Assembly: GCF_903819335.1 (NCBI RefSeq)
Contig: NZ_CAIJDE010000034.1
Coordinates: 1 to 64,000, forward strand
Length of the DNA stretch: 64,000 nt
Direction: 5' to 3'
Source: Flavobacterium panici
GTDB taxonomy: Bacteria; Bacteroidota; Bacteroidia; Flavobacteriales; Flavobacteriaceae
Below are positions 17,787 through 27,474 of the stretch, piece after piece. The stretch's first letter is position 1, and every line of letters starts with the position of its first letter. The notes beneath the pieces are model-generated. The model was not told where the DNA came from, made no database searches, and saw only the letters and a list, made by a program, of their open reading frames with translations. The position numbers and the translations under genes are program-made.

Positions 17787-18440
17787 ATGCAAGAATCTTA
17801 TTTAGATAAAGAAAAAGGATATTTTTCAAATATTAGAAAAGATATTATTTCTTTTATAGGTACATCAAAAGATCAAACAATATTAGAAATAGGTGCCGGC
17901 ACCGGCGCGACTTTATTAGAATTAAAAAATAAAGGTGCTGCAAAAATAATAATGGGATTTGATATTGTTGATGTTAATCAGAATAAAGAAAAATTTGATT
18001 CTTTTATTATTGGAAATATCGAGCAAGATAATGTTCCTTTCGAATTAGATTTTTTTGATAGTATACTATTGCCGGATGTTTTAGAACATTTAGTAGAACC
18101 GCAAAAAACAATTCAAAAACTAATTCCACATTTAAAAAAAGACGGTAATTTTTACATTAGTTTACCTAATATAAGAAATTTTGAAGTTTTTTATAAAATC
18201 TTTATCAAAGGAAGTTTTGAATATGCAGATGAAGGAATTTTTGACAAAACACATATTCGTTTTTTTTGTAAAAAAGATATGCTAAACCTAATCAATTTAT
18301 TTCCTGAGTTAGAAGTACAAAAAATAGAATCAAATTTGAAACACCTTTCTTCAATGAAATCAACTTTAAACAAAATAACGTTTGGTGTTTTTGAACAATT
18401 TTTAAGTACACAATATTTTCTAAAAGTTAGACGAAATTAA
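17787..18440 (+). CDS. SAM-dependent methyltransferase (class I)
   Basis: The 217-residue soluble protein has the class I Rossmann motif I, ILEIGAGTGATLLEL, near residues 32-46. Motif II-like acidic residues lie in GFDIVD, and the post-motif SILLPDVLEHLVEPQKTI is typical of methyltransferase type 11/12 domains. Within this cluster the likely substrate is a sugar or a lipid-linked glycan, an inference from position only. It lies 17 bases after the flippase and 18 before a glycosyltransferase. Confidence 0.85.
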   Translation: MQESYLDKEKGYFSNIRKDIISFIGTSKDQTILEIGAGTGATLLELKNKGAAKIIMGFDIVDVNQNKEKFDSFIIGNIEQDNVPFELDFFDSILLPDVLEHLVEPQKTIQKLIPHLKKDGNFYISLPNIRNFEVFYKIFIKGSFEYADEGIFDKTHIRFFCKKDMLNLINLFPELEVQKIESNLKHLSSMKSTLNKITFGVFEQFLSTQYFLKVRRN

Positions 18441-18458
18441 AAACATATAACGCTGTTA

Positions 18459-19430
18459 ATGAATAAGAAGGTATATATTGTTCTTTTAAATTATAATAAT
18501 TCTGAGGATTCTATTGAATGCTTAGAAAGTATTTTAAAGTTACATTATACCAATTATCAAATTATTATTATTGATAATAGCGAAACATTGCAATATTTTG
18601 GAGAGCTGCAATTGTGGGCAGAAGGACAATCTTCATCGTTTCTAAATATTGATGAAAAGGATTTTTTATTAGAAAGTAAAAAAGAAAAAATACTTTTTGT
18701 AAAAGCTAAGGAGAATAAAGGTTTTGCTGCAGGAAATAATTTGGCGTTAAAATATATTTTAAATCAAAAAGAACGGGATTCCTATATTTGGCTCTTAAAC
18801 AATGATACGGTTTTAGAAAAAAACAGCCTTACAGATATTATTTCTGAAATTGATAAGCAACACATTTCAAACTCAAAAGTTATTTACGGAACGGCTTTGT
18901 TAGAATATGATAATCCAGAGAAAGTTCAATCTTTAGGAGGTTTGTATCATTCAAAAACAGGATTAACATCACATTTGGGAGAAGGAATTTCGATTAATGA
19001 AGCAATTTTAAATTTTGACACAATAGTAGATAAAGCAAATTATCCTATTGGGGCTTCTATGATAATTAAATATCATGATCTGGAATCAATAGGATTATTA
19101 TCAGAAGATTACTTTTTATTTTATGAAGAACTTGACTGGGTTTTTCGAGCAAAACAAAAAGGAGGAAGTTTAAAAATATTGCCGGTTTTTGGAATTTATC
19201 ATAAACAAGGAAATAGCACAAAGTCAAAAATTAACGAACAAAAATCTAAGTTTATAGACTTGGTTACGATGAATAGCCGAATTACTTTTGCTAAAAAGTA
19301 TAACCGAAAAAATCTCGGATTTATTTATCTATCGATTTTAACTTTAACGATTGGGAATAGAATTTGGCAGAGAAATTTTAAAGTGATTCCAAAGATTTTA
19401 AAAATGGTTTTTAGTAAAGCAAAAAATTAA
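18459..19430 (+). CDS. Family 2 glycosyltransferase (rhamnosyltransferase-like)
   Basis: The GT-A fold is recognisable in 323 residues. It starts with VYIVLLNYNNSEDSIECLES, then the KENKGFAAGNNLALKY nucleotide-binding segment and the metal-binding acidic motif in LLNNDTVLE. The acceptor-side EELDWVFRAKQKG follows. This arrangement is typical of rhamnosyl- or related transferases in O-antigen clusters. The start is ATG, 18 bases after the methyltransferase. Confidence 0.88.
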   Translation: MNKKVYIVLLNYNNSEDSIECLESILKLHYTNYQIIIIDNSETLQYFGELQLWAEGQSSSFLNIDEKDFLLESKKEKILFVKAKENKGFAAGNNLALKYILNQKERDSYIWLLNNDTVLEKNSLTDIISEIDKQHISNSKVIYGTALLEYDNPEKVQSLGGLYHSKTGLTSHLGEGISINEAILNFDTIVDKANYPIGASMIIKYHDLESIGLLSEDYFLFYEELDWVFRAKQKGGSLKILPVFGIYHKQGNSTKSKINEQKSKFIDLVTMNSRITFAKKYNRKNLGFIYLSILTLTIGNRIWQRNFKVIPKILKMVFSKAKN

Positions 19431-19439
19431 AGCAATCAA

Positions 19440-20708
19440 ATGAAAATTGATATTAGAAAAGTTTTTTTAGTGTTTCTGCCTTTTACTCAGGCACTAACAT
19501 TGAATATTTTTTTTCCACTCAAAATATCTGAAATTGCACTTGTAATTTTACTGCTGTTCTATATCAATAAAAAAACGATCTCAAGAGACACGCTTTGGTT
19601 TTTTAACAATAATCTTATAATTCTATTAGTAGCGATTTTGGTGACGTTATCGTTTATCGTAAATATATATTGGAATTATCCTTATCCGCCAAAAGGATTT
19701 CCGTTTCGAATCAATAGGGTTGGAGATAGTTTTATTAGACTCTGTTATTTTTATTTGTGTCTGGCAGCTTATTTTATATCCTATAGATTATTTACAAAAG
19801 ATATAAAAATTTTAGAAATATGGATTTTTGGAGCCATAATAGCAGCGGTCTATGGATGGTATTTATTTTTATCATCAAAATTAAACATACCATATTTTAA
19901 GCTTCCGGGAATTGAGGAGCCGCAAATGTTAGAAGGGTTTATTAGATCTAGTACTTTCAAAGAAGGTAATTATTTTGGATTGTTTTTATTACTATCGGCA
20001 TCCGTTTCATTTTATTTAAAAAAAATGGTTCATGGCTGGTTTTTACTTTTTAGTGTTATTGTATCAATGTCTACAATTTCAATACTTTCGGTATTTATTT
20101 TTATTTTCTTTTTTTATAAAAAAAAGCTTCTGCAATTAAGTTTTCTTCTTAAAGTAATTCCAGTTGTAATTATAGGTATATTAATACTTATTCAAACTGA
20201 ATTCTATCAAAAGTATGTATATGGAAAACTGTTTGATCCGACAAAAACGCTCACTCAAAATAATTTTTCAAAAGCAGACAGGATTATTACCGGAAATGTT
20301 GCTTTTTATTCTGGAATTGAGAATCCTTTTTTTGGAGTAGGACCTGCAAATTATGGACTTCATTACGATCATTATAATAAGTATAAAAAAATTGTCGTGA
20401 ATAGAAATGCATATTTTGACCATTTTGCACAACGAAAAAATGAACGAGCCATTCCTAACAATGTATATTTAGAGGTTTTCTCAGAATATGGTGTAATAGC
20501 TTCAGTATTATTTATACTGTTTCTGTTTTTAATTTTAACGAAAGCTTATTATTTAAAAGAAGATTCGATTACAGCAGGTATAATTTGCATCATTTTATCT
20601 TTTAATGCATTTCCGTCCTTTATTATGCTTTTTATTTGGGTTTTTCTGGCAATACCTTTTGCTATTCATAGAAATAAATTAAACGAACAGAAGCTAATAA
20701 CAAATTAA
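19440..20708 (+). CDS. O-antigen polymerase/ligase-like membrane protein (Wzy/WaaL family), first copy
   Basis: The 422-residue protein has 10-12 predicted membrane helices and a long periplasmic loop (about 275-345). After this loop the conserved NNVYLEVFSEYGVIA segment is typical of the Wzy_C domain. It should polymerise or ligate repeat units at the periplasmic face. A second protein of the same type follows, so one may be the polymerase and the other the ligase; sequence alone does not say which. Confidence 0.8.
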   Translation: MKIDIRKVFLVFLPFTQALTLNIFFPLKISEIALVILLLFYINKKTISRDTLWFFNNNLIILLVAILVTLSFIVNIYWNYPYPPKGFPFRINRVGDSFIRLCYFYLCLAAYFISYRLFTKDIKILEIWIFGAIIAAVYGWYLFLSSKLNIPYFKLPGIEEPQMLEGFIRSSTFKEGNYFGLFLLLSASVSFYLKKMVHGWFLLFSVIVSMSTISILSVFIFIFFFYKKKLLQLSFLLKVIPVVIIGILILIQTEFYQKYVYGKLFDPTKTLTQNNFSKADRIITGNVAFYSGIENPFFGVGPANYGLHYDHYNKYKKIVVNRNAYFDHFAQRKNERAIPNNVYLEVFSEYGVIASVLFILFLFLILTKAYYLKEDSITAGIICIILSFNAFPSFIMLFIWVFLAIPFAIHRNKLNEQKLITN

Positions 20709-20734
20709 TTTGGTCACTCAAAAAATATACTATT

Positions 20735-21913
20735 ATGATTCAAGATATCTTTAAGAAATTTAAAATAGAATTAGCTTGTTTATTTTTCATAGCATTCTCA
20801 TTTGTGTTTAAAATATCTTTGGCTACACCGGCTATTTTGCTATTGTTGCTTTTGAATGTTTCAAAAGTAAAAAACCAGAACAATAATTTAACCGTTAAAT
20901 TATTAAGCCTGTTGTTTGGATCAATTTATGTTTTATACATTTTATCTTTCCTTTTTAATTATGATTCTTCCACGAAATTAATTGTCAGATCGCTCGGTTT
21001 TATATTTATTCCGGGAATGTTTTTAGTAAAAAAATTCAGTTTTGAGGAAATTAAATTTTTTATTTTTTCCTTTTTGCTTTTGCAGTTAATACATTTATTA
21101 TACGTTGATTTTATTGTATTACAATATCAATTTTTTTCAGACTCTAAAAGCTTTGAAAACTTTACAGCTTTAGTAGAAAACAAGTTTATTCTGGAAAGAC
21201 CTTATTTTTCTCTAAATTGTTTACTATCCATTTTTTGTATTAAATTTTTGCTGGATAATACAACAATTAAAAAGGTAATTCTTTATTTATTTATTGGTTT
21301 AATAATATTCACTTTGTTTATCATTGCAGCAAGACTTGCAATGGGAGTTTCTGTTTTGCTTTGCTTTTTTATCTTTTTAAAACAACGAAAAACGGTATAC
21401 TTTGTAGGACTTGTGGGCGTTTTATTTGTTATGGTTTTTACTAATCAATATATAATCCAAAGATTAACTGTTGAAAAAGGAGAACCAAGAATTGTAATTT
21501 GGAAATGCGCAAAAGGAATAGTCGATGAAAAAACGTTTAATTATTTTACCGGAACATTTAGCAGTGAACAGGTTGATGCAAAATTAATAGATTGTTATAA
21601 TTCAAAAGAAGTATTGAGCGGTCCATATTGGTGGATTGGAAAAAAGAATTTTAAATACAATACCCACAATCAATACATTTGGTACTTTGTTACGTATGGT
21701 TTCTTGGGACTTACTTTATTTTTAGGAATTTTTGGTGTTCAATTTTGGAACTTTATAAAAAATAAAAATGGGTATTCATTTTTTTTCATTTTCATTTTTT
21801 CATCCCAAAGTTTATTTGAAAACCTCTTAAGCAGACAACTCGGGATATATTTGTTCTTATGGTTTTGTTATCTCTTTGTAATTCGAACTGAAAATACTAT
21901 TCAAGATGCATAA
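20735..21913 (+). CDS. O-antigen polymerase/ligase-like membrane protein, second copy
   Basis: The 392-residue multi-spanning protein has the Wzy/WaaL-type periplasmic loop followed by NTHNQYIWYFVTYGFLGL, where the His-Asn and the Gly pair match the family. It also has an Arg-rich LRIAARLAMG-like segment (IIAARLAMGVSV) near residue 195. It overlaps the next glycosyltransferase by 8 bases, implying coupled translation. It is not obviously a recent duplicate of the preceding gene, since the sequences differ throughout. Confidence 0.78.
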   Translation: MIQDIFKKFKIELACLFFIAFSFVFKISLATPAILLLLLLNVSKVKNQNNNLTVKLLSLLFGSIYVLYILSFLFNYDSSTKLIVRSLGFIFIPGMFLVKKFSFEEIKFFIFSFLLLQLIHLLYVDFIVLQYQFFSDSKSFENFTALVENKFILERPYFSLNCLLSIFCIKFLLDNTTIKKVILYLFIGLIIFTLFIIAARLAMGVSVLLCFFIFLKQRKTVYFVGLVGVLFVMVFTNQYIIQRLTVEKGEPRIVIWKCAKGIVDEKTFNYFTGTFSSEQVDAKLIDCYNSKEVLSGPYWWIGKKNFKYNTHNQYIWYFVTYGFLGLTLFLGIFGVQFWNFIKNKNGYSFFFIFIFSSQSLFENLLSRQLGIYLFLWFCYLFVIRTENTIQDA

Positions 21914-22973
21914 TAAAATAGTTGTCAATGGTCGTTTTTTAACTCAAAAAGTTACGGGAGTTCAGCGAGTAGCTACAGAAATAGGTAAAAATCTGCAGCA
22001 GTATTATAATGAAGAAATAGTTTTTCTTTGCCCAAACAAACCCTTCTTAAACCCTGTTTCAGAATCATTAAATTGTAGAAAAATAGGTTACTTTTCAGGT
22101 TATTTTTGGGAACAAGTTGAATTACCCCTTTTTTTATTTCGGAATAAAGTTTCCCTATTAATTAATTTTTGTAATACAGCTCCAATTCTATTTAAAAAGA
22201 ATGTGATAGTGGTTCATGACATGGCTGTAAAAGAGAACAAAAATTGGTTTAACTGGAAATTTGCTTTTGTTTACAACATATTATTTTATTTCAATTTAAA
22301 AAAAGCTTTAAAAATAATTACCGTCAGTAATTTTTCTAAAAATGAAATTTTAAAATTTTATCCAAATGTTGAGTCTTCAAAAATAGACGTTGTTTATTTG
22401 GCAAGTTTTTTTAGCTTTAATGAAGAAGTAAATCAAAAAGGCGATTATTTTATTGCCGTAAATTCATTAAATCCCAGAAAAAATATTAAGGTAATTTTAG
22501 AAGCTTTTAAAGCATTAGATCTAGATCAATGTAAATTAAAAATTATTGGCGATTCTTTTAATACTATATTTAAAAATGATCTTTTAGAATCTGATAGTTT
22601 GAATGTTGAATTTTTAAATGACGTTTCAGATATTGAATTAAAAAAACAAATGGAAGGAGCAAAGGCACTTATTAACGGTTCTTTTTACGAAGGATTTGGG
22701 CTTTCTGCACTTGAAGCAATGAGTGTTTCAACGCCATGTATTTTGTCAAATATTCATGTATATAAAGAATTATATAATGAAACAGCATTGTTTTTTGATC
22801 CAGGCAAACCTTTAGAATTAGCGAAAAAAATAAAAGATTTAATTGATTTAGAAAACTATACTGATCTTTGCAAAAAGTCATTAAAACTATCTCAAAAATT
22901 TAATTGGAAAATAACGTCAGATCATTATATTTCCATAATTGAAAATTTGAAAAACAAACAAGAACAACTTTGA
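21906..22973 (+). CDS. Family 4 glycosyltransferase
   Basis: The GT-B fold is supported over 355 residues. The N-terminal domain begins IVVNGRFLTQKVTGVQRVATEI, a pattern seen in mannosyltransferase-like GT4 enzymes. The C-terminal donor domain has INGSFYEGFGLSALEAMS, the EX7E motif. The linker YFIAVNSLNPRKNIKVILEAF is standard for the family. The start overlaps the preceding gene by 8 bases. Its TGA stop overlaps the TTG start of the next gene by 4 bases. Confidence 0.88.
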   Translation: MHNKIVVNGRFLTQKVTGVQRVATEIGKNLQQYYNEEIVFLCPNKPFLNPVSESLNCRKIGYFSGYFWEQVELPLFLFRNKVSLLINFCNTAPILFKKNVIVVHDMAVKENKNWFNWKFAFVYNILFYFNLKKALKIITVSNFSKNEILKFYPNVESSKIDVVYLASFFSFNEEVNQKGDYFIAVNSLNPRKNIKVILEAFKALDLDQCKLKIIGDSFNTIFKNDLLESDSLNVEFLNDVSDIELKKQMEGAKALINGSFYEGFGLSALEAMSVSTPCILSNIHVYKELYNETALFFDPGKPLELAKKIKDLIDLENYTDLCKKSLKLSQKFNWKITSDHYISIIENLKNKQEQL

Positions 22974-24100
22974 AAAAAGCACTAATTAACGATTGGTATT
23001 ATGTAAATGGAGGTGCCGAAAAAGTAATTCATTCCATTAACTCAATTTGGAATGATTTTGATCATTTTGCACTAATAGATTTTCTGAATGATGAAGATCG
23101 AAATTTCATTCTTCATGGAAAAAAAGCCAAAACAAGTTTCATTCAAAAATTACCAACAGCAAAGAAAAACCACCGTAAATTTTTGCAATTATTTCCATTA
23201 GCAATAGAACAATTTGATTTAAGCAATTATGATTTAATTATTAGTTCATCATCAGCTGTAGCAAAAGGTGTTGTAACAAAACAAGAACAATTACATATTT
23301 GTTACTGTCATTCTCCTATGCGTTATGTGTGGGATTTACAAGAAGAATATTTACAAGATGCCAATTTAAATAAGGGAATAAAAGGGCTTTATGCAAAACA
23401 TGTTTTAAATAAAATAAAAAAATGGGACGTTGCAAATTCTAAAAATGTTGATTTTTTTATTGCAAATTCAGACCATATTGCCAAAAGAATAAAAAGGATT
23501 TATAATCGGGAGTCAATTGTAATTTACCCACCTGTTGATGTTGATTTTTTCCAGTTAGAAGAACAAAAACAAGATTATTATTTTACAGCATCACGTTTAG
23601 TTACTTATAAAAAAGTTAGATTAATTGTAGAAGCTTTTAATGAACTGCCTCATTTAAAATTAATCGTTGCAGGAGATGGACCAGAATTTAAAAAACTACA
23701 AAAAATAGCGAAAAGCAACATTAAACTTGTTGGTTTTGTTGATTATGAAATGCTTAAAAAATATATGCAAAAGGCAAAAGCATTCGTTTTTGCCGCCCAG
23801 GAAGATTTTGGAATAATTCCTGTTGAAGCACAAGCTTGTGGAACTCCAGTTATAGCTTTTGCAAAAGGAGGAGCTTTAGAAACAGTTCTTGAAAACATAA
23901 CAGGGATTTTCTTCAAAGAACAAACAACTAAAAAAATTAAAGAAGCTATAATTGCTTTCGAAAAAACAGAATTTGATCCTAAAAAAATTCGGGAACATGC
24001 CTTGAAATTTTCTAAGCGGCGATTTGAAAATGAAATGAAAGAATTTGTCGAAACAAAGTTTAAAGAACATGGAAGGTTTGAACAAAAAAATATTTTTTAA
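22970..24100 (+). CDS. Family 4 glycosyltransferase (WbaZ-like)
   Basis: The 376-residue GT-B enzyme begins ALINDWYYVNGGAEKVIHSI. It contains ICYCHSPMRYVWDLQ and, in the donor domain, AAQEDFGIIPVEAQACGTPVIAF (EX7E). This set is typical of the WbaZ/mannosyltransferase branch. The start codon is TTG inside the overlapping TTGA with the upstream gene. No good ATG lies nearby, so the rare start and coupling fit together. It is the last gene of the tight run starting at 15437. Confidence 0.87.
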   Translation: MKKALINDWYYVNGGAEKVIHSINSIWNDFDHFALIDFLNDEDRNFILHGKKAKTSFIQKLPTAKKNHRKFLQLFPLAIEQFDLSNYDLIISSSSAVAKGVVTKQEQLHICYCHSPMRYVWDLQEEYLQDANLNKGIKGLYAKHVLNKIKKWDVANSKNVDFFIANSDHIAKRIKRIYNRESIVIYPPVDVDFFQLEEQKQDYYFTASRLVTYKKVRLIVEAFNELPHLKLIVAGDGPEFKKLQKIAKSNIKLVGFVDYEMLKKYMQKAKAFVFAAQEDFGIIPVEAQACGTPVIAFAKGGALETVLENITGIFFKEQTTKKIKEAIIAFEKTEFDPKKIREHALKFSKRRFENEMKEFVETKFKEHGRFEQKNIF

Positions 24101-24202
24101 AGTAAAAAACAGAAAAATATGTTAACAATATTTTCTTAAAGAATAAATTTTAACAGTAAATCAATTATTTTTAAAAACAATTAAAAGCATAAAAATTTAG
24201 AC

Positions 24203-24951
24203 ATGAAAAAATCATTTTCAATATTAATATTTTTTATTTCTGCAATGTGTTTTTCACAAATTTATGTGCCATATGGTACTGTATATGCTACTACAAATTC
24301 CAGTACAACAAGTAATATTGGGATTGCGGTTACTGATCCAAATGAGAAACTAACAATTGATGGAAATATAAATCTTATAAATCCGTAAATGTGTATCGAA
24401 AAATTGGATTTACAACAACAGATAGTTTTTCAAATGCTCAAACCAACAATATACCAATAGCAAATTATGGTATGACGATGAGCAAATTTGATAGTTCTAG
24501 CCCATCGCCAACAGTTTCATTCTCTGGATGGAATGGAATTAATTTTTATACAAATACTGCAGAAAGAATGAAAATAAGCAGTTCTGGAAAAGTAGGAATT
24601 GATGTAACTACTTTTCCGACAAATCCACTTTATGCCAACTATAAACTTTTTGTAAAAGGAGGTGTCTTAACAGATGAAATCCGCGTTAGTTTAAGTTCAA
24701 ATGGAACTTGGGCAGATTATGTATTTTATGATAAGTATAAATTAATGCCTTTATCTGAAGTAGAAACTTTTATAGCAGCAAATAAACACTTACCAAATGT
24801 TCCATCTGCTAAACAAGTGAAAGAAGAAGGAATTAACGTATCAGAGATGTTTAGAATTCAACAAGAAAAAATAGAGGAGTTAACGCTATATATTATAGAA
24901 CAGAATAAAAAAATAGAAGCACTTGAAACAATAGTAAAATCTAAGAAATAG
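24203..24951 (+). pseudogene. Frameshifted exported tail-fibre-like protein
   Basis: Two reading frames together make one plausible protein. Frame one (24203-24388) gives a signal peptide ending CFSQ and the segment GIAVTDPNEKLTIDGNINL, then stops. Frame two picks up around 24380-24391 with VYRKIGFTTTDSFS and runs to 24951. It ends in HLPNVPSAKQVKEEGINVSEM and a C-terminal coiled coil, as in exported flavobacterial tail-fibre-domain proteins. A one-base indel near 24375-24390 explains the break. It could be a real mutation, a programmed frameshift or a sequence error. Alternatively GTG at 24391 starts a separate, signal-less protein. Confidence 0.7.
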
Positions 24952-25013
24952 TATAAAAATCATTCTTCTTTTTAAGAATCATTTGATTTAAAAATAGCAT
25001 TTATATAATAAAT

Positions 25014-25048
25014 AACTGCCTAATTAATTTTAGGCAGTTTTGTTTTTT
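25014..25048 (+). terminator. Intrinsic terminator after the tail-fibre-like gene
   Basis: Stem AACTGCCTAA/TTAGGCAGTT followed by TTGTTTTTT. A weaker hairpin with one mismatch precedes it at about 24957-24982. Together they separate the first part of the polysaccharide locus from the uxs unit. Confidence 0.8.
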
Positions 25049-25076
25049 ATAATAGTTCTATAATTTTCAAAACACT

Positions 25077-25084
25077 TACATTTG
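25077..25084 (+). promoter_or_regulatory. Candidate -7 box for the uxs unit
   Basis: TACATTTG matches TAnnTTTG 20 bases before the ATG of the decarboxylase gene and just after a terminator. No obvious -33 TTG is seen. Confidence 0.5.
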
Positions 25085-25103
25085 CGTTGTATAAATAATC
25101 ATT

Positions 25104-26087
25104 ATGAAAAGAATACTTATTACCGGAGCAGCGGGTTTTTTAGGATCACATTTGTGCGATCGATTTATCAAGGAAGGTTATTTTGTTATCGGAATGGATA
25201 ATTTGATTACCGGAGATCTTAAAAACATTGAGCATTTATTCAAATTAGAGCATTTTGAATTTTACCATCACGATATTACAAAATTTGTCCACATACCGGG
25301 TGATTTAGATTATATTTTACATTTTGCTTCACCGGCAAGTCCTATTGATTACTTAAAAATTCCAATTCAGACTTTAAAAGTTGGTTCATTAGGAACCCAC
25401 AATTTGCTTGGTTTGGCGAGAGTTAAAAAAGCAAGAATTCTCATCGCTTCGACTTCTGAAGTATATGGAGATCCGTTAGTACATCCGCAAACTGAAGAAT
25501 ACTACGGAAACGTAAATACAATTGGACCAAGAGGTGTTTATGATGAAGCTAAACGTTTTCAGGAATCCATAACAATGGCATATCATACATTTCACGGTGT
25601 AGAAACCAGAATCGTGCGTATTTTTAATACATACGGTCCGAGAATGCGTCTGAATGACGGACGTGTTATTCCTGCGTTTATTGGTCAGGCACTTCGCGGA
25701 GAAGATTTAACTATTTTTGGAGATGGTATGCAAACCCGTTCGTTTTGTTATGTAGACGATCAGGTTGAAGGTATTTTCAGATTATTACATTCTGATTATG
25801 TATATCCGGTAAATATTGGAAATCCGGATGAAATTACAATTAAAGATTTTGCAGAAGAAATTATAAAACTTACTGGAACAAATCAAAAAGTAGTATATCA
25901 TCCATTGCCTATAAATGATCCATTGCAGCGTCAGCCAGACACTACCAAAGCAAAAGAATTATTAGGTTGGGAAGCAAAAGTAAGCCGTTCTGAAGGAATG
26001 AAAATTACATACGATTATTTTAGATCACTTTCTAAAGAAGAACTTTCTAAAGAAGAACATAAGGATTTTTCGAATTACATAAAATAG
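25104..26087 (+). CDS. UDP-glucuronate decarboxylase (UDP-xylose synthase type)
   Basis: This short-chain dehydrogenase-fold enzyme of 327 residues is predicted to convert UDP-glucuronate to UDP-xylose using bound NAD. The Rossmann motif [11 protein letters not shown] is at 7-17. The catalytic Ser/Tyr/Lys are in STSEVYGDP and YDEAKR (146-151). [10 protein letters not shown] and the DDQVEGI region resemble UXS proteins most closely. Related epimerases are possible. It begins a unit with the priming transferase (20-base gap) and a GT2, so xylose or a derivative may be in the surface glycan. Confidence 0.85.
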   Translation: MKRILITGAAGFLGSHLCDRFIKEGYFVIGMDNLITGDLKNIEHLFKLEHFEFYHHDITKFVHIPGDLDYILHFASPASPIDYLKIPIQTLKVGSLGTHNLLGLARVKKARILIASTSEVYGDPLVHPQTEEYYGNVNTIGPRGVYDEAKRFQESITMAYHTFHGVETRIVRIFNTYGPRMRLNDGRVIPAFIGQALRGEDLTIFGDGMQTRSFCYVDDQVEGIFRLLHSDYVYPVNIGNPDEITIKDFAEEIIKLTGTNQKVVYHPLPINDPLQRQPDTTKAKELLGWEAKVSRSEGMKITYDYFRSLSKEELSKEEHKDFSNYIK

Positions 26088-26106
26088 TATATAGAAAAAA
26101 CAATTT

Positions 26107-27474
26107 ATGACGGTGGTTCAAACAGGAAGATACTCAAAATATATAAGGCCAATCAGTATTTTAATAGATCTGATAGTAATTGCTATTTTGAGTTTTTTTG
26201 TTTTTAAAGAATTAGTTGCAAATACTTTATTATTTGTCTTTTACCAATATTTAGGATGGAGCTTAATTGCTTTTTCTATAAAATTTTACGATGTATATCG
26301 ATTCACACCACCAGTTGTAATTGCTTCAAAAATATTCCAGCAAACAATTCTGTTTCTTTTAATTGTAATTGCTTTTTTTCCATTTTCCAAGCACGCGATT
26401 TTTGAACAAAGAGCCATTGCAATATTTGCATTTTCAATCACAGTATTGATAAGCATTTTTAAGTTTTTGTTATTTTTTTATTTAAAAAAATACAGAATAA
26501 TAACTGGAAGTAATTACAGAAATGCTATTATTATTGGGTTTACGCCAGAAGCAATTCGGTTAAAAGATCTATTTGAAACAAGAAAAGATTATGGCTATCG
26601 TTTTTTGGGATTTTTTTCAGATAAAAAAGAAAATCAAGAAGTTATAGGTAAATTAGAAGATTTAAAACCTTTTGTACTAGCAAATTCTGTTGATGAAATA
26701 TATTGTTCTTTGCACGAAGTATCAAACAATTATCTGAAAGGACTAATTGATTTTGCTTATGAAAACAATAAAGGCATAAAATTTATTCCAGATACTAAAG
26801 AGATTTTCTCAAAAAATCTAAAAATAGATTATTACGATTTATTTCCAGTGCTTTCGCTGAAACAGACAATATTAAACGAGCCCGCAATTAAAATTTTAAA
26901 GCGTTTTTTTGATATTTTATTTTCTATTGTAGTTATTGTTTTTTTATTATCATGGATATATCCATTATTAGGAATTTTAATAAAATTAGAATCTAAAGGA
27001 CCAGTTTTTTTTAAACAAGGAAGACCGGGCATAGATGAAAACGAATTTATTTGTTATAAATTCCGTTCTATGAAAATGAATAAAACAACAGAGAAAGAAG
27101 CTTCAAAAGATGATCCGCGCGTTACAGCAATTGGTAAATTCATGAGAAAAACAAGTATTGATGAGCTTCCGCAATTTGTCAATGTTTTATTAGGAGATAT
27201 GTCAGTTGTTGGACCAAGGCCGCATCTTTGGTCACAAAATAAGGAATACGGAAAGAAGTTAAAAAAATATATAATTCGTCATTCTGTTAAACCCGGAATT
27301 ACCGGATTAGCGCAAGTAAGCGGTTTTAGAGGAGAAATTACAACAGAAAGAGATATGGTAAACAGAATAAAATTTGATGTTTTTTATATTGAAAACTGGT
27401 CTCTTATTCTTGATTTGAAAATAATTTCTCAAACGATAATAAACATTTTCAAAGGCGATAAAAAAGCATATTAA
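26107..27474 (+). CDS. Polyprenyl-phosphate hexose-1-phosphate transferase (WcaJ/WbaP-type priming enzyme)
   Basis: The 455-residue protein has the layout of polyisoprenyl glycosylphosphotransferases: four N-terminal membrane helices (about 14-130), a CoA-binding-like domain (about 140-250), then a re-entrant helix and the catalytic domain. The latter shows KFRSMKMNKTTEKEASKDDPR split around the conserved Arg and Asp, TSIDELPQF, and VVGPRPHL. It loads the first sugar phosphate on undecaprenyl phosphate. Its TAA overlaps the ATG of the next gene as TAATG. Confidence 0.93.
   Translation: MTVVQTGRYSKYIRPISILIDLIVIAILSFFVFKELVANTLLFVFYQYLGWSLIAFSIKFYDVYRFTPPVVIASKIFQQTILFLLIVIAFFPFSKHAIFEQRAIAIFAFSITVLISIFKFLLFFYLKKYRIITGSNYRNAIIIGFTPEAIRLKDLFETRKDYGYRFLGFFSDKKENQEVIGKLEDLKPFVLANSVDEIYCSLHEVSNNYLKGLIDFAYENNKGIKFIPDTKEIFSKNLKIDYYDLFPVLSLKQTILNEPAIKILKRFFDILFSIVVIVFLLSWIYPLLGILIKLESKGPVFFKQGRPGIDENEFICYKFRSMKMNKTTEKEASKDDPRVTAIGKFMRKTSIDELPQFVNVLLGDMSVVGPRPHLWSQNKEYGKKLKKYIIRHSVKPGITGLAQVSGFRGEITTERDMVNRIKFDVFYIENWSLILDLKIISQTIINIFKGDKKAY

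Noticed and set aside
24391..24951. Independent gene starting at GTG 24391
   Set aside because: It would lack the signal peptide expected for this protein type, and in-frame coding similarity continues upstream of the GTG. A frameshifted single gene explains both halves better, although it cannot be excluded.
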